Made by a program: the position numbers and the translations under genes
In this document: in pieces, positions 1-8,083 of the stretch
Position numbering within the stretch: the stretch's first letter is position 1
How the letters are laid out: the number at the start of each line of letters is the position of its first letter
Notes under the pieces: model-generated
What the model was told of the DNA's origin: nothing
The model's input: only the letters and a program-made list of their open reading frames with translations
The model's database searches: none
NCBI GenBank assembly: GCA_964585545.1
Contig: CAZPDT010000013.1
Span: forward strand, 1-64,000
Direction: 5' to 3'
Length of the DNA stretch: 64,000 nucleotides
From: Brumimicrobium sp964585545
Lineage (GTDB): Bacteria > Bacteroidota > Bacteroidia > Flavobacteriales_D > Crocinitomicaceae

Positions 1-50
1 TTTTTGTGATTTTGAAAAATTTTGAATGAAAATGAACGGTTGTGCAACGG

Positions 51-1154
51 TTACCCTTGTTGAAGAGAATTTAAATCTAAATAAACTTTCTGTTGATGCG
101 TTGTTAGTTGTTCAACTTTTCTTCCTTGCATATCATAAACCCTAATTGTATAAGACTTTTGTGGTACCTCTTCCAATTCGATGGTTACATTGCCAGACGT
201 GGGGTTAGGGTAGATGGACAAATGATTGCTATTAAGGTCTTCTTCGTGTATTTCTGCGTAAGGGTTATTGTGCTGACTAAAAAAACGCCATATTTCTATA
301 CTTGCATTAAAATCCATACATCTATTTCCAAGAGTAGGAATAGAAACTGTTCCTCCTGGCCAAGTATGTCCACCACCTGTAACCTTATAAAATTCAACTG
401 TATGTCCATTTGTTCCTCCAGTATAAAGATAGTTTTCTGCTGTAGCTCCATCTGTTGGGTCAGTGTCTGGAACTTGCGTTACAACAGGAGTTGTGCTGCA
501 ATTGTTTTTACTTACCCAAAGATCAATAACATCTTCAACATTTTTATTACCAAAGCTCCCATTATAGGGAACAACAGCATCATTTGTTCCATGAATTTCC
601 ATAACAGGAATAGGGTAGTTGGGGTTACAAGAATTGTACATGGGAACAGTCATGGTAGCAGCAACAGATGCTATGGCAGCGAATCGATTACTTTCGCATG
701 CAAAATAATAACTCATATAGCCTCCGTTGGACAGTCCTGTAGAATAAATTCTGTTTTGATTGATTGAGTAATGGAAAGAAATCGTATCAATTAAAGCTTC
801 TAAGAATCCAAAATCATCGACATTTGTTCCTTGAGCACCAAACTCCCAGAACCGTTTGGATGGATCTGTAGGATTATATGTCCCATCTGGATGAACAATA
901 ATGAAATTTGCTGTATCGGCAATGGGCATAAAGTTGGTATAATAGGCTTGTTCTGTACCACTTGAACCATAACCGTGGAGGTTCAATATTAATGGAACTG
1001 GATTTCCAGAGGAATAGGAGGCTGGAACGTAGTAAGAATACGTTCTTGTTTGACCATCATAATCAAAAGAACCGCTGATTGTCTGCGCAACAGTATGACC
1101 AAAGAACAAGATAAGAGCACTGGAAAGGAACACTATTTTTGTCATATCACACAT
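51..1154 (-). CDS. Secreted PHB-depolymerase-like esterase, frameshifted T9SS tail
   Basis: An alpha/beta-hydrolase of the polyhydroxybutyrate depolymerase / feruloyl esterase (LpqC-like) type, expected to hydrolyse esters outside the cell. Seen: a signal peptide ending near TVAQ (residues 1-24), an oxyanion motif LHGYGSSG (59-66), nucleophile motif GLSNGG (Ser142), probable acid Asp192 in HGTNDA and probable catalytic His263 in GGGHTW. The last ~55 residues begin a T9SS type A domain (SIYPNPTSGNVTIEL), but the frame stops at LQQG, some 20 residues short of a usual tail. Removing one base from the C run at 54-56 restores a tail-like reading (GNRCTTVHFHSKFF, then KITK) that runs off the window start. 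So this is a frameshift, a sequencing error, or a truncated protein. It is a paralogue of the next gene; the natural ester substrate cannot be read from the sequence. Confidence 0.8.
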   Translation of the reverse strand: MCDMTKIVFLSSALILFFGHTVAQTISGSFDYDGQTRTYSYYVPASYSSGNPVPLILNLHGYGSSGTEQAYYTNFMPIADTANFIIVHPDGTYNPTDPSKRFWEFGAQGTNVDDFGFLEALIDTISFHYSINQNRIYSTGLSNGGYMSYYFACESNRFAAIASVAATMTVPMYNSCNPNYPIPVMEIHGTNDAVVPYNGSFGNKNVEDVIDLWVSKNNCSTTPVVTQVPDTDPTDGATAENYLYTGGTNGHTVEFYKVTGGGHTWPGGTVSIPTLGNRCMDFNASIEIWRFFSQHNNPYAEIHEEDLNSNHLSIYPNPTSGNVTIELEEVPQKSYTIRVYDMQGRKVEQLTTHQQKVYLDLNSLQQG

Positions 1155-1185
1155 TTTTAAAGTATAAAAGTCAATTTAAAATATA

Positions 1186-2364
1186 CTACTTCACTATTAT
1201 TTGTTGGTTAAAATCTATTGTACCATTCTGTATTTTAAGTAGATACATTCCGCTTGATACTTCTTCCAAAGGTAAGTATATATTTTTTTGTGTTTTCTGA
1301 TATTGTGTAATAACTCTTCCCTGCATATCGAATAATGTCACCACATAAGGTGTGTTGAACGCTTTGGAAAACTCAATATTGAGGTAATTTAATGTTGGAT
1401 TGGGATATACTTTAACTGAAACTGTAGCTGTTTGGTTATTTAAACTCGCTGTTTCGAATGAATAGCGACTAAAAAACTTCCACATTTCAAGAGTATAACT
1501 AATATCGTTATTGAAACCAAGCCATTCATGACCAGCTCCGTTAACTTTAAAAACCTCCAATACAGAACCATCATCTCCATTTGGATATACATCGTGTTCT
1601 ACGGTAAATCCATCATTTTGTGTATCGGGCAAGGTTTCATGAATAGGAGTAGGACCACAATTATTCTTATCCACCCAAAAATGAATCATTGAATCTACAT
1701 AAACTTGAAAAAGGGGCGTGTTGCTTTCCCAATTTACCTTTTCGTCCTCAGTTCCGTTAAAGTGAGCTATTGGAATGGGTCTATTGGGGTTGGGATTTAC
1801 TAAACCTGTACCAATAGTTCCAGCAGCAGTTGCAAAAGCAGCATATCTTCCATTCGATTCTATGGCCATTCTTTGTGTCATAAATCCACCCATTGAGAAG
1901 CCACATACATAAACACGTTTTTGATTAATAGTATAGTTATCAATTGTTTCATCAACTATAGCATTGATGAATCCAACATCATTAATTTCGTGATTTGGAA
2001 ATACACTTCCTATGAGTGGAAATTCAACTCCTGCTCCAGAGTTCCAAGTTCTACTTCCTCCAATTGCACCTTGAACGATAGGATTAGAGGAATTAAACGG
2101 TAGGGCATTAGGCACCAGCACAAGAAAATTTGCTGTATCGGCGATAAGGTTAAATCCAACAGCTCTGAAATTGGTGTCGTTATCGCCCATCCCATGTAAA
2201 GTAACAACTAAAGAAGCGGGATTTGAGGGATTGTAGTTTTGAGGTACATAAATCCAGTAATCACGATTAATGTTCTCAAAGTTAAATGATTTGTGTTCCC
2301 ATTGTGCGTGGATTGCGAATGGAGCAAAGAGAAGTAAGAAAAATACTAATTTGTAATGTTTCAT
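1186..2364 (-). CDS. Secreted PHB-depolymerase-like esterase with T9SS type A domain
   Basis: Intact paralogue of the neighbouring esterase. Signal peptide at residues 1-20 (ends AIHA), oxyanion motif TLHGMGD (55-61), nucleophile elbow GFSMGG (Ser157), an acid in NGTEDE and a C-terminal catalytic His in GAGHEW. The C-terminal ~75 residues are a complete T9SS type A sorting domain (VKVYPNPT near the start, GMYLLKI and IIVK at the end), so the protein is predicted to be exported through the Sec and type IX systems and anchored or released at the cell surface. It lies 31 bp upstream of its paralogue on the same strand, consistent with an operon formed by tandem duplication. The family acts on polyesters or feruloyl and acetyl esters; which one is not determinable here. 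Confidence 0.86.
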   Translation of the reverse strand: MKHYKLVFFLLLFAPFAIHAQWEHKSFNFENINRDYWIYVPQNYNPSNPASLVVTLHGMGDNDTNFRAVGFNLIADTANFLVLVPNALPFNSSNPIVQGAIGGSRTWNSGAGVEFPLIGSVFPNHEINDVGFINAIVDETIDNYTINQKRVYVCGFSMGGFMTQRMAIESNGRYAAFATAAGTIGTGLVNPNPNRPIPIAHFNGTEDEKVNWESNTPLFQVYVDSMIHFWVDKNNCGPTPIHETLPDTQNDGFTVEHDVYPNGDDGSVLEVFKVNGAGHEWLGFNNDISYTLEMWKFFSRYSFETASLNNQTATVSVKVYPNPTLNYLNIEFSKAFNTPYVVTLFDMQGRVITQYQKTQKNIYLPLEEVSSGMYLLKIQNGTIDFNQQIIVK

Positions 2365-2439
2365 AATTTATGTTATGTTTATTAATGTATCAAATTTAAT
2401 AAAAAATGAAGGAATACAATGGATTAACCCGATAAATAC

Positions 2440-3231
2440 TCAATCTTTTCTATTACTAGTTCCTTTTATTTTATTTTTTATTTCTTCTATTTCATCTATT
2501 TCATCTATTTCATCTTCTTCAATTTGACGGGCTTTTGTAAGTGCACTTGCCACTAAACCAGCGGGTATAGTGACAATACCTACACCAATCATTAAAATAA
2601 AAAAAGTGAAAATTTTGCCACCAGTTGTAATTGGAAAGACATCTCCATAGCCTACCGTTGTTAGGGTAACTACTGCCCACCAGCCACTGGTGAAGATAGA
2701 AGAAAATTTCTCAGGCTGCATTGGATTTTCGAAATAATACATACCTGCTGAGGCGATAAAAAGAAAAATACCTGTAACAATAACAAAGAGCACCAATTCT
2801 TCACGAACAATTTTATAAGCCAAACTGAACCTTTTGAGGGCTTTGTTGTAACGGATCAATTTAAATGCTCTAAAAATGCGGAAAATTCTAAATGCCCTTA
2901 GTGCTTTGAGATCTATCGAAAGACTCAGGTAAAAAGGGAGTATAGCCACCAAATCAACAAAACCATAAAAGCTAAAAATATACTTTAACGGTTTTTTTGC
3001 AACATATATTCTCAAGAGATACTCAATAGAAAATATTAATGTAGCGACATGCTCTATCCATCTGAGTATCATTTGAAAAGTCTCTGAATTATCGGGTAAC
3101 GTTTCCAAAGCATAACCAATCAGGGAGGCAAATATTAAAACCTGAACAGTATAATCAAAAATACGTCCTTTTTTAGTCGTATTGTCATCAACTATATCCC
3201 GCAATTGTATTCGAAAGTCCCTATGGCTCAT
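2440..3231 (-). CDS. Voltage-gated potassium channel (Kv/Kch type)
   Basis: An inner-membrane six-helix cation channel subunit of 263 residues. The selectivity filter TTVGYGD is at residues 191-197, between the pore helix (TSGWWAVVTL) and S6. A voltage-sensor-like S4 with regularly spaced arginines (ALRAFRIFRIFRAFKLIR) is at about 110-127. The C-terminal tail is short, with a low-complexity acid/Ile repeat (DEIDEIDEIEE) likely to be a coiled tail, and there is no RCK domain. It is transcribed away from the KefF/KefC-like pair across a 146-bp divergent gap, so uptake or leak and efflux of K+ are encoded side by side. The ion family is clear; the physiological role (membrane potential or osmotic adaptation) is inferred. 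Confidence 0.9.
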   Translation of the reverse strand: MSHRDFRIQLRDIVDDNTTKKGRIFDYTVQVLIFASLIGYALETLPDNSETFQMILRWIEHVATLIFSIEYLLRIYVAKKPLKYIFSFYGFVDLVAILPFYLSLSIDLKALRAFRIFRIFRAFKLIRYNKALKRFSLAYKIVREELVLFVIVTGIFLFIASAGMYYFENPMQPEKFSSIFTSGWWAVVTLTTVGYGDVFPITTGGKIFTFFILMIGVGIVTIPAGLVASALTKARQIEEDEIDEIDEIEEIKNKIKGTSNRKD

Positions 3232-3345
3232 TTATCATTAATTGGTATTGCCCTCGAAAATATTAAAATTTATTTGAACTAATTTTTAAAAATGTAAAAA
3301 ATATCTTTGATTGAAAACTTTACTAAAAGTATGCTGTTTTATATG

Positions 3346-3353
3346 TAATTTTG
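3346..3353 (+). promoter_or_regulatory. Candidate Bacteroidota -7 box for the kef operon
   Basis: TAATTTTG matches the TAnnTTTG consensus 24 nt before the TTG start at 3378. A second match (TATCTTTG) sits at 3302-3309. Neither has a clean TTTG at the optimal 19-nt distance, so this is only a candidate. Confidence 0.35.
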
Positions 3354-3377
3354 TATATTTATTAAAAAAATTCCAAA

Positions 3378-3905
3378 TTGAATAAAACGCTCGTCTTATT
3401 TGCTCATCCACGTTTTGAAGACTCTAGAATACATAAACGATTGATTCAAGCCTATAATGGCTGGGAGCATATAACTTTCCGTGATTTATATGAAGATTAT
3501 CCAGATTTCAGTATTCTTTTTATGAACGAAAGGTATCAATTGGCGAAATACCATTCAATTATTTTCCACTTTCCTTTGATATGGTTTAACATACCTCCAT
3601 TACTTCAATTGTGGATAGACGAAGTATTTGACAAAAGATGGCTGTACGAATGGAAAGATAAAAATCCTTTAAAAGGAAAAAAAGCTTATATTATTGTCAC
3701 TGCTCAAGATGAATCAAGCGGTGAATTGGTAGGGGATTCAACGCAATTTGATGCAGCTCCTTTCTTAAAGCCATTGACCGAGTGTATAAAAGTAAATCAA
3801 ATGAACTTAGAAGGCGTATTAACGATAGATGACACTAAACGTTTATCATCTCAAGAATTAGAAAACATGTATATCAAGGTGAAAAATATAGCCCAAAGTT
3901 TGTAA
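3378..3905 (+). CDS. KefF/MdaB-like NAD(P)H:quinone oxidoreductase
   Basis: A flavodoxin-fold NAD(P)H dehydrogenase (quinone) of 175 residues. Seen: N-terminal beta strand and FMN-phosphate region (LVLFAHPRFEDSRIHKRL), the conserved FHFPLIWFNIPPLLQLWIDE segment (residues ~61-80) and the KKAYIIVTA strand. The start is TTG at 3378; no in-frame ATG precedes the conserved first strand. In enterobacteria KefF/KefG are soluble partners that activate the KefC/KefB K+ efflux channels and reduce electrophilic quinones. Here the stop codon (3903-3905) directly abuts the ATG of the KefC-like gene, so translational coupling and the same partnership are likely. Function as an ancillary subunit is inferred from family and context. 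Confidence 0.85.
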   Translation: MNKTLVLFAHPRFEDSRIHKRLIQAYNGWEHITFRDLYEDYPDFSILFMNERYQLAKYHSIIFHFPLIWFNIPPLLQLWIDEVFDKRWLYEWKDKNPLKGKKAYIIVTAQDESSGELVGDSTQFDAAPFLKPLTECIKVNQMNLEGVLTIDDTKRLSSQELENMYIKVKNIAQSL

Positions 3906-5753
3906 ATGGAAAACTTTCTTTTAATAGCAATTATTTATCTCGGAGCCGCCATTGTAATGGTGCCTATTGTTCGTAAATTGGGGTTCAGCTCGGTAATTGG
4001 CTATATTTTAGGTGGAATTGTTATTGGACCCTATGTACTCGATATTACAGGGAATGCAGATGGCGTTATGAATGCAACCGAATTTGGCGTTGTTATGCTT
4101 CTTTTTATTGTAGGACTTGGAATGGAGCCTAAAAAGTTCTGGGCCATGCGGAAAGTGATTATAGGCTTAGGCATTACTCAAGTTGCCCTTACTTCATTCG
4201 TTTTATACCTTATTTTTACTTGGGCAAATTGGGAAACTAATGTAGCGATAACAGTTGCTTTGTGTTTTTCAATGTCTTCTACCGCAATTGTTCTACAAAC
4301 TTTACAAGAAAGACATCTTATAGATTCGGTGGCAGGAGAGTCTTCATTTTCCATCTTATTGTTACAAGACATTGCGGTAATCCCTATTTTGGCATTCCTA
4401 CCTTGGCTTGCTGGAGACGGTTTAGGAGGGGAAAAAGAATCATCGGTTTTAATAACAATGCTTCCTTCATGGTTGCAACCTTTTTCTATTTTATTAGGTG
4501 TTGTCGCTTTAATCATTCTTGGAAGGTATGTTTTCGTCCCTTTTCTGCGCTTTGTTTCAGCGGCAGGAATGAGTGAATTACTTACTGCAACTTCTTTATT
4601 TCTTGTGGTTGGGGTGTCGCAGTTAATGATAGAAGTTGGACTGTCACCAGCCTTAGGTGCTTTTTTGGCGGGAGTAATGTTGGCCAATTCAGAATTTAGG
4701 CACGAACTCGAAAGCAATATTGATCCGTTTAAGGGCTTATTGCTCGCTGTTTTCTTTGTCAGTGTTGGCTCTACTATTAATTTTAATGTCATCGTTGATG
4801 ATCCACTATTCATTTTTTCAACTGTGGCTGTTGTTTTAGTTGTTAAATTCTCAATTCTTTTTGGAATCGGGAAAATTTTCAAAATGAGCAACGAGAACAT
4901 TTTTTTTATGTCTTTCGGACTATCCCAAGTCGGTGAATTTGCTTTTGTCTTGATTACTTACGCCACAGGAATTCATTTGCTAACAGATAAGCTCAATTCT
5001 CAAATGATGGCTGTTGTTGCCATTACAATGATTATAACACCTTTTTTATTAATGTTTAGCGATGGGATTGTTAAAAATTATTTCAATCCTGTAAAAGAAG
5101 AGGAGGAAGAAGACGAAACTTCCCAGATTGAATCTAAAAGTCGTGTAATTATTGTAGGGTACGGATACTTTGGAAGTACTGTCGGAAGATTACTTAAAAT
5201 CAATGGCTACAGTCCCACGATACTGGACAATGATGCTGATCGTGTAAAAGTACTTCGAGACAATGGTGTTACTGTTTTTTACGGTGATGCCACAAGAAAG
5301 GAAATATTACAGTCTGCTGGAGCAGAAAAAGCGGAAGTTCTGGTGGTTTGTCTAAGCAATTATGATGATAATTATAAAGTGGTTCAAATTGCTAGAAAAC
5401 TTTATCCCCATCTCCAAATTTTTGCAAGAGCCCGGAACCGCCTTGATGCCTATGAACTCTTGAATCATGGCGTTGAAAATATATATCGTGAGACCTTGGG
5501 TACAGCAGTTGATATGGGGGTGGATATACTTCATGCTACAGGAATGAGAAAATATAAAGCCCGAAGAATAGCCAATCGCTTTGAAACTATTGATAAGCTC
5601 TCGACGCATAGACTTGCCAAAGAACGTAAAAAGAAAAAACCCACATTCTCCATTCAAGAACTCATTGAAATCGAAAAAGAATTGTTGCGCGATGATAAAG
5701 ATATATTCAATGATGATAATTGGGCGAAGAAAGATAGTGGGGAACCCAGCTGA
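3906..5753 (+). CDS. KefB/KefC-like K+:H+ antiporter (CPA2 + RCK)
   Basis: An inner-membrane monovalent cation:proton antiporter of the CPA2 family, 615 residues. The N-terminal ~390 residues hold about 12-13 transmembrane helices (motifs GFSSVIGYILGGIVIGP and GLSPALGAFLAGVMLA). They are followed by a cytoplasmic RCK_N/TrkA_N Rossmann domain at about 415-535 (VIIVGYGYFGSTVGRLL, then DNDADRVKVLRDNG). In KefC this domain binds NAD(H) and glutathione adducts that gate efflux. The C-terminal tail is charged (RKKKKPTF and acidic stretch). The gene starts immediately after the KefF-like gene, supporting a two-gene K+ efflux operon for detoxification or pH control. Glutathione gating is not demonstrated: many Bacteroidota lack glutathione, so the ligand could be another thiol or a nucleotide. 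Confidence 0.93.
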   Translation: MENFLLIAIIYLGAAIVMVPIVRKLGFSSVIGYILGGIVIGPYVLDITGNADGVMNATEFGVVMLLFIVGLGMEPKKFWAMRKVIIGLGITQVALTSFVLYLIFTWANWETNVAITVALCFSMSSTAIVLQTLQERHLIDSVAGESSFSILLLQDIAVIPILAFLPWLAGDGLGGEKESSVLITMLPSWLQPFSILLGVVALIILGRYVFVPFLRFVSAAGMSELLTATSLFLVVGVSQLMIEVGLSPALGAFLAGVMLANSEFRHELESNIDPFKGLLLAVFFVSVGSTINFNVIVDDPLFIFSTVAVVLVVKFSILFGIGKIFKMSNENIFFMSFGLSQVGEFAFVLITYATGIHLLTDKLNSQMMAVVAITMIITPFLLMFSDGIVKNYFNPVKEEEEEDETSQIESKSRVIIVGYGYFGSTVGRLLKINGYSPTILDNDADRVKVLRDNGVTVFYGDATRKEILQSAGAEKAEVLVVCLSNYDDNYKVVQIARKLYPHLQIFARARNRLDAYELLNHGVENIYRETLGTAVDMGVDILHATGMRKYKARRIANRFETIDKLSTHRLAKERKKKKPTFSIQELIEIEKELLRDDKDIFNDDNWAKKDSGEPS

Positions 5754-5834
5754 TTGTTTTTAAATATATCACTTTTATTTCTCAATTAGAAATAAAATGA
5801 CTAAAATTGTATTATTAACAAAAAAACACCATTT

Positions 5835-6563
5835 ATGATGATGATTAAAAACAGAACATTTCAACTGCCTCTATACCTAATGTTTATCTCTTTTATTGTA
5901 GGACTGGGAGTTTTTACTTCCTGTAACAAAGAAGATTCAAATGATGTCAATCAAGATAAAATTTGGACAGAGTATTCTTTGTATTACAATCAAAATGATG
6001 ATGTAACTCATGCAGTAGCAAGGTTTAGATTTGGAGGGCCAACAGGGACTCTTTTAGAACTTACTGATTCAACAAATGCTAACGTGACTTTTAATGGCAG
6101 TAATATGCCTTATTCATTAGCATGGAGTGGTCATCATTTACAGTTTGCTGGAAATATTACAACTGGAACTTTTAAATATACCAATACTGATGGAAATGTT
6201 TTTTCTAATTCAGTTCCTTCAGGCGTAAATAATACCGCAAGCTTTCCTTCTAGTTTTGATACAATTGTGAAGTCTTCCGCAAATACTTTTACTTGGGTAG
6301 GACCACCTTTAGGTCAAAATGAAAGTTTGGGACTTTTTGTAGGAACATGGACTTGGGGTAAAGATGCTTTATTTTTCACCAATGCTAATGGTGCAACCAA
6401 TTTGGTAATGGGCGTAAACTCGAAATCAAATTTATCACTCGGTCAAGCAACTGTTTATCTCAATAGAACCTATAAAGAGACCAATATTGATGGGACTTCT
6501 AAAGGAGGAAGTATAAGTTACACATACCAACCTCTAAATGCAACTGTGCAAGTAGTTCCATAA
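5835..6563 (+). CDS. Putative secreted lipoprotein of unknown function
   Basis: A 242-residue protein not recognised by me. It has an N-terminal hydrophobic segment followed by FTSC with Cys30, a plausible lipobox, then a short charged linker (NKEDSND), so it is probably an outer-membrane-anchored lipoprotein. The body is rich in Thr, Asn, Gly and aromatic residues in alternating patterns, suggesting an all-beta fold, with no sorting domain. The start could be Met1, Met2 or Met3; all precede the signal segment. It stands alone, 81 bp after the kef pair and before a gene-poor region. Confidence 0.72.
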   Translation: MMMIKNRTFQLPLYLMFISFIVGLGVFTSCNKEDSNDVNQDKIWTEYSLYYNQNDDVTHAVARFRFGGPTGTLLELTDSTNANVTFNGSNMPYSLAWSGHHLQFAGNITTGTFKYTNTDGNVFSNSVPSGVNNTASFPSSFDTIVKSSANTFTWVGPPLGQNESLGLFVGTWTWGKDALFFTNANGATNLVMGVNSKSNLSLGQATVYLNRTYKETNIDGTSKGGSISYTYQPLNATVQVVP

Positions 6564-6584
6564 AAAATAATAAGGCTATTTCTT

Positions 6585-6745
6585 AATGGTGATTTTGAGG
6601 GACACACCCCAATTTTACTGGGGATTGTTCTGGGATTCATCTTTAACAAATTATAAATAAGTTTTCCAATATGTTGGGGCTGAACTTTCCATTTGTCCTT
6701 TTCAGAAGGAATACTATTGTTAAAATGACTCGCAACAGCACTCCT
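6585..6745 (-). pseudogene. Remnant of a short-chain dehydrogenase C-terminus (probable)
   Basis: Reading the minus strand from 6745 downward gives about 53 codons without start or full domain. It contains KWKVQPQHIGKLIYNLLK followed by MNPRTIPSKIGVCPSKSP. The pattern of a proline-rich loop, 'QPxxIGKLIYNLL', 'PRTxPSKI' and 'P.SP' resembles the C-terminal end of Bacteroidota SDR-family oxidoreductases. An in-frame stop (TAG, 6746-6748) cuts it off upstream and no SDR core is present. The family resemblance is from memory, so moderate to low confidence. Confidence 0.4.
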
Positions 6746-6769
6746 CTAACCAGTATTATTATTCATTCT

Positions 6770-6798
6770 GTTGAAGTGACCTCGCAAGCTTGATTCAT
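6770..6798. repeat. Dispersed short repeat, family 2, copy 1
   Basis: GTTGAAGTGACCTCGCAAGC followed by TTGATTCAT. It resembles sequences at 26799-26828 and 51480-51508 (core CTCGCAAGCTyGrTTCAT). All three are intergenic. Confidence 0.45.
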
Positions 6799-7105
6799 GC
6801 ATCTAATATTGTAAAGTTATAAGTACTTAAATTTGGGTTTTATATACGTTTTTTAAAGATCAATTAAATTACTGACTATTAATTGGTCTATATTTCCAAA
6901 GTTGGTAAATATTACGAGTAAACTATTTTCTTTTTCATAATCTTCTCTTGATTAAAAGACTTAATTGTCCGAAATATTCTTAATTTTACTTTTTATTTAT
7001 AATTGTTCTAAATAATATACATTGTTTAATCAACAAAATAAGTTGTTTTGATGTATCTTAACAAGTTTGAAAGGTTAATTAATATTAATATAAAATAAAT
7101 ACAAT

Positions 7106-7879
7106 ATGGTAGTTGAGGAAGTAGTTGCCGACATAAAAACAGACGAAGGAGATTTGGATGTAAGAAAATTAATCCCAATAAAGCGTCATGAATTGCTCAT
7201 AGATTTATTTAAAAATTTACCCGTAGCAGAAGATTTTATTTTTATAAATGATCATGATCCAATTCCGTTATTTTACGAATTTCGATCAATTTATGGAGAT
7301 GTTGTGGGCTGGGAATACCTCAATCGGGGAGGAAGAGACTGGAAGGTAAAGGTTACACGAACAGAGGCTTCACAGGGAAGAGAGTTTACTGATATAGCCA
7401 CACTCATGGATCTTCGTAAAATTGAAAACAAGCGTTGGAAACAAGTTATTTTTCACCGTTATGGAATGATGGAGGAAGGAACAACAATGGAAATTATTTC
7501 TAAAGAGGACCCCAAGGAAATTCATGGAATTTTTGTGCAAAAATTTGAAGGTAAACACAGTTGGGTATACAAGAAAAAGGAGGATGACGAGTTTGTAATT
7601 CACCTTACAAAAGAAAAAATGACTGGATTAGGAGATGAAGGATTCTCAGTTGTTAATGAGTTTGATGTACGGCCATTCCCTCCAGCTGAGAGACATGAGA
7701 TGTTTTATAAAGCATTTGCAGACATAAAACCAGGAGAAGCATTTGAATTTGTAAATGACCATGACCCGGAGCCACTTTATTACCAAATGGAGGCAGAAAG
7801 CAAAGATCCTTTTAGGTGGGAATACCTAGAAAAGGGACCTAAAGAATGGAAAGTTAGAGTAATTAAAACAATAGAATAA
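7106..7879 (+). CDS. DUF2249 protein with three tandem units
   Basis: A soluble 257-residue protein. Two clear DUF2249 units are at residues ~16-85 and ~186-255, each with the signature F(I/V)NDHDP.PL(F/Y)Y followed by WEYL(N/E)(R/K)G and W.V.V. The middle part (~101-168) has the same layout in degenerate form (EEGTTMEIISKEDP, then SWVYKKK), with HDP replaced by EDP, so I read it as a third decayed unit. DUF2249 domains are small SirA/TusA-like folds often found with nitric-oxide and denitrification genes; their biochemical role is not established. Here the gene is monocistronic and remote from the other DUF2249 genes at 31.6-34.4 kb, but its repeats resemble those of the Ric fusion. No signal peptide or membrane segment. 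Confidence 0.85.
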   Translation: MVVEEVVADIKTDEGDLDVRKLIPIKRHELLIDLFKNLPVAEDFIFINDHDPIPLFYEFRSIYGDVVGWEYLNRGGRDWKVKVTRTEASQGREFTDIATLMDLRKIENKRWKQVIFHRYGMMEEGTTMEIISKEDPKEIHGIFVQKFEGKHSWVYKKKEDDEFVIHLTKEKMTGLGDEGFSVVNEFDVRPFPPAERHEMFYKAFADIKPGEAFEFVNDHDPEPLYYQMEAESKDPFRWEYLEKGPKEWKVRVIKTIE

Positions 7880-7884
7880 AATCT

Positions 7885-8025
7885 ATAACCTGCGTTTCAA
7901 TAGTGCTTATGCTCATGCAATAGAGCGCTAATTTATTGAGAATTAATTATTCATCAAGACTGCGTTTATTACGCTATAATTCATAATTCGTTGTTCGGCT
8001 AAGTCTTGGAATTCGGGTTAATTTA
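7885..8025. repeat. Degenerate dispersed intergenic repeat, family 1, copy A
   Basis: Contains GCAATAGAGCGCTAATTTAT and, at its right end, AAGTCTTGGAATTCGGGTTA. It can be aligned by eye with 23075-23240 (GCAATAGAACATTCTATTTA and GTCTTGGAATGTGGGTTA) and more weakly with 49193-49233. No coding potential seen. Confidence 0.45.
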
Positions 8026-8083
8026 TTGGCAGTTTGGTTTATTTTATATTTATTTGTGTAGGTTATTGATTAATTCTACATAA

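Larger units (their letters stand above)
6564..7105. other. 542-bp intergenic region with remnant and short repeat
   Basis: No intact gene is visible. The left part holds a minus-strand reading that resembles the C-terminus of a short-chain dehydrogenase (about 6585-6745). A short dispersed motif lies at 6770-6798. The right part is AT-rich, with inverted repeats TTGTT-N5-AACAA at 7022-7036 and AACAA-N6-TTGTT about 10 nt further on, roughly 55-85 bp upstream of the DUF2249 gene; these could be regulator sites. Confidence 0.5.

Noticed and set aside
108..767. Plus-strand 219-codon frame opposite the first esterase
   Set aside because: Antisense shadow with low-complexity, cysteine-rich translation and no domain.
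4178..4900. Minus-strand 240-codon frame opposite the KefC-like gene
   Set aside because: Shadow of a strongly conserved gene; translation has no recognisable domain.
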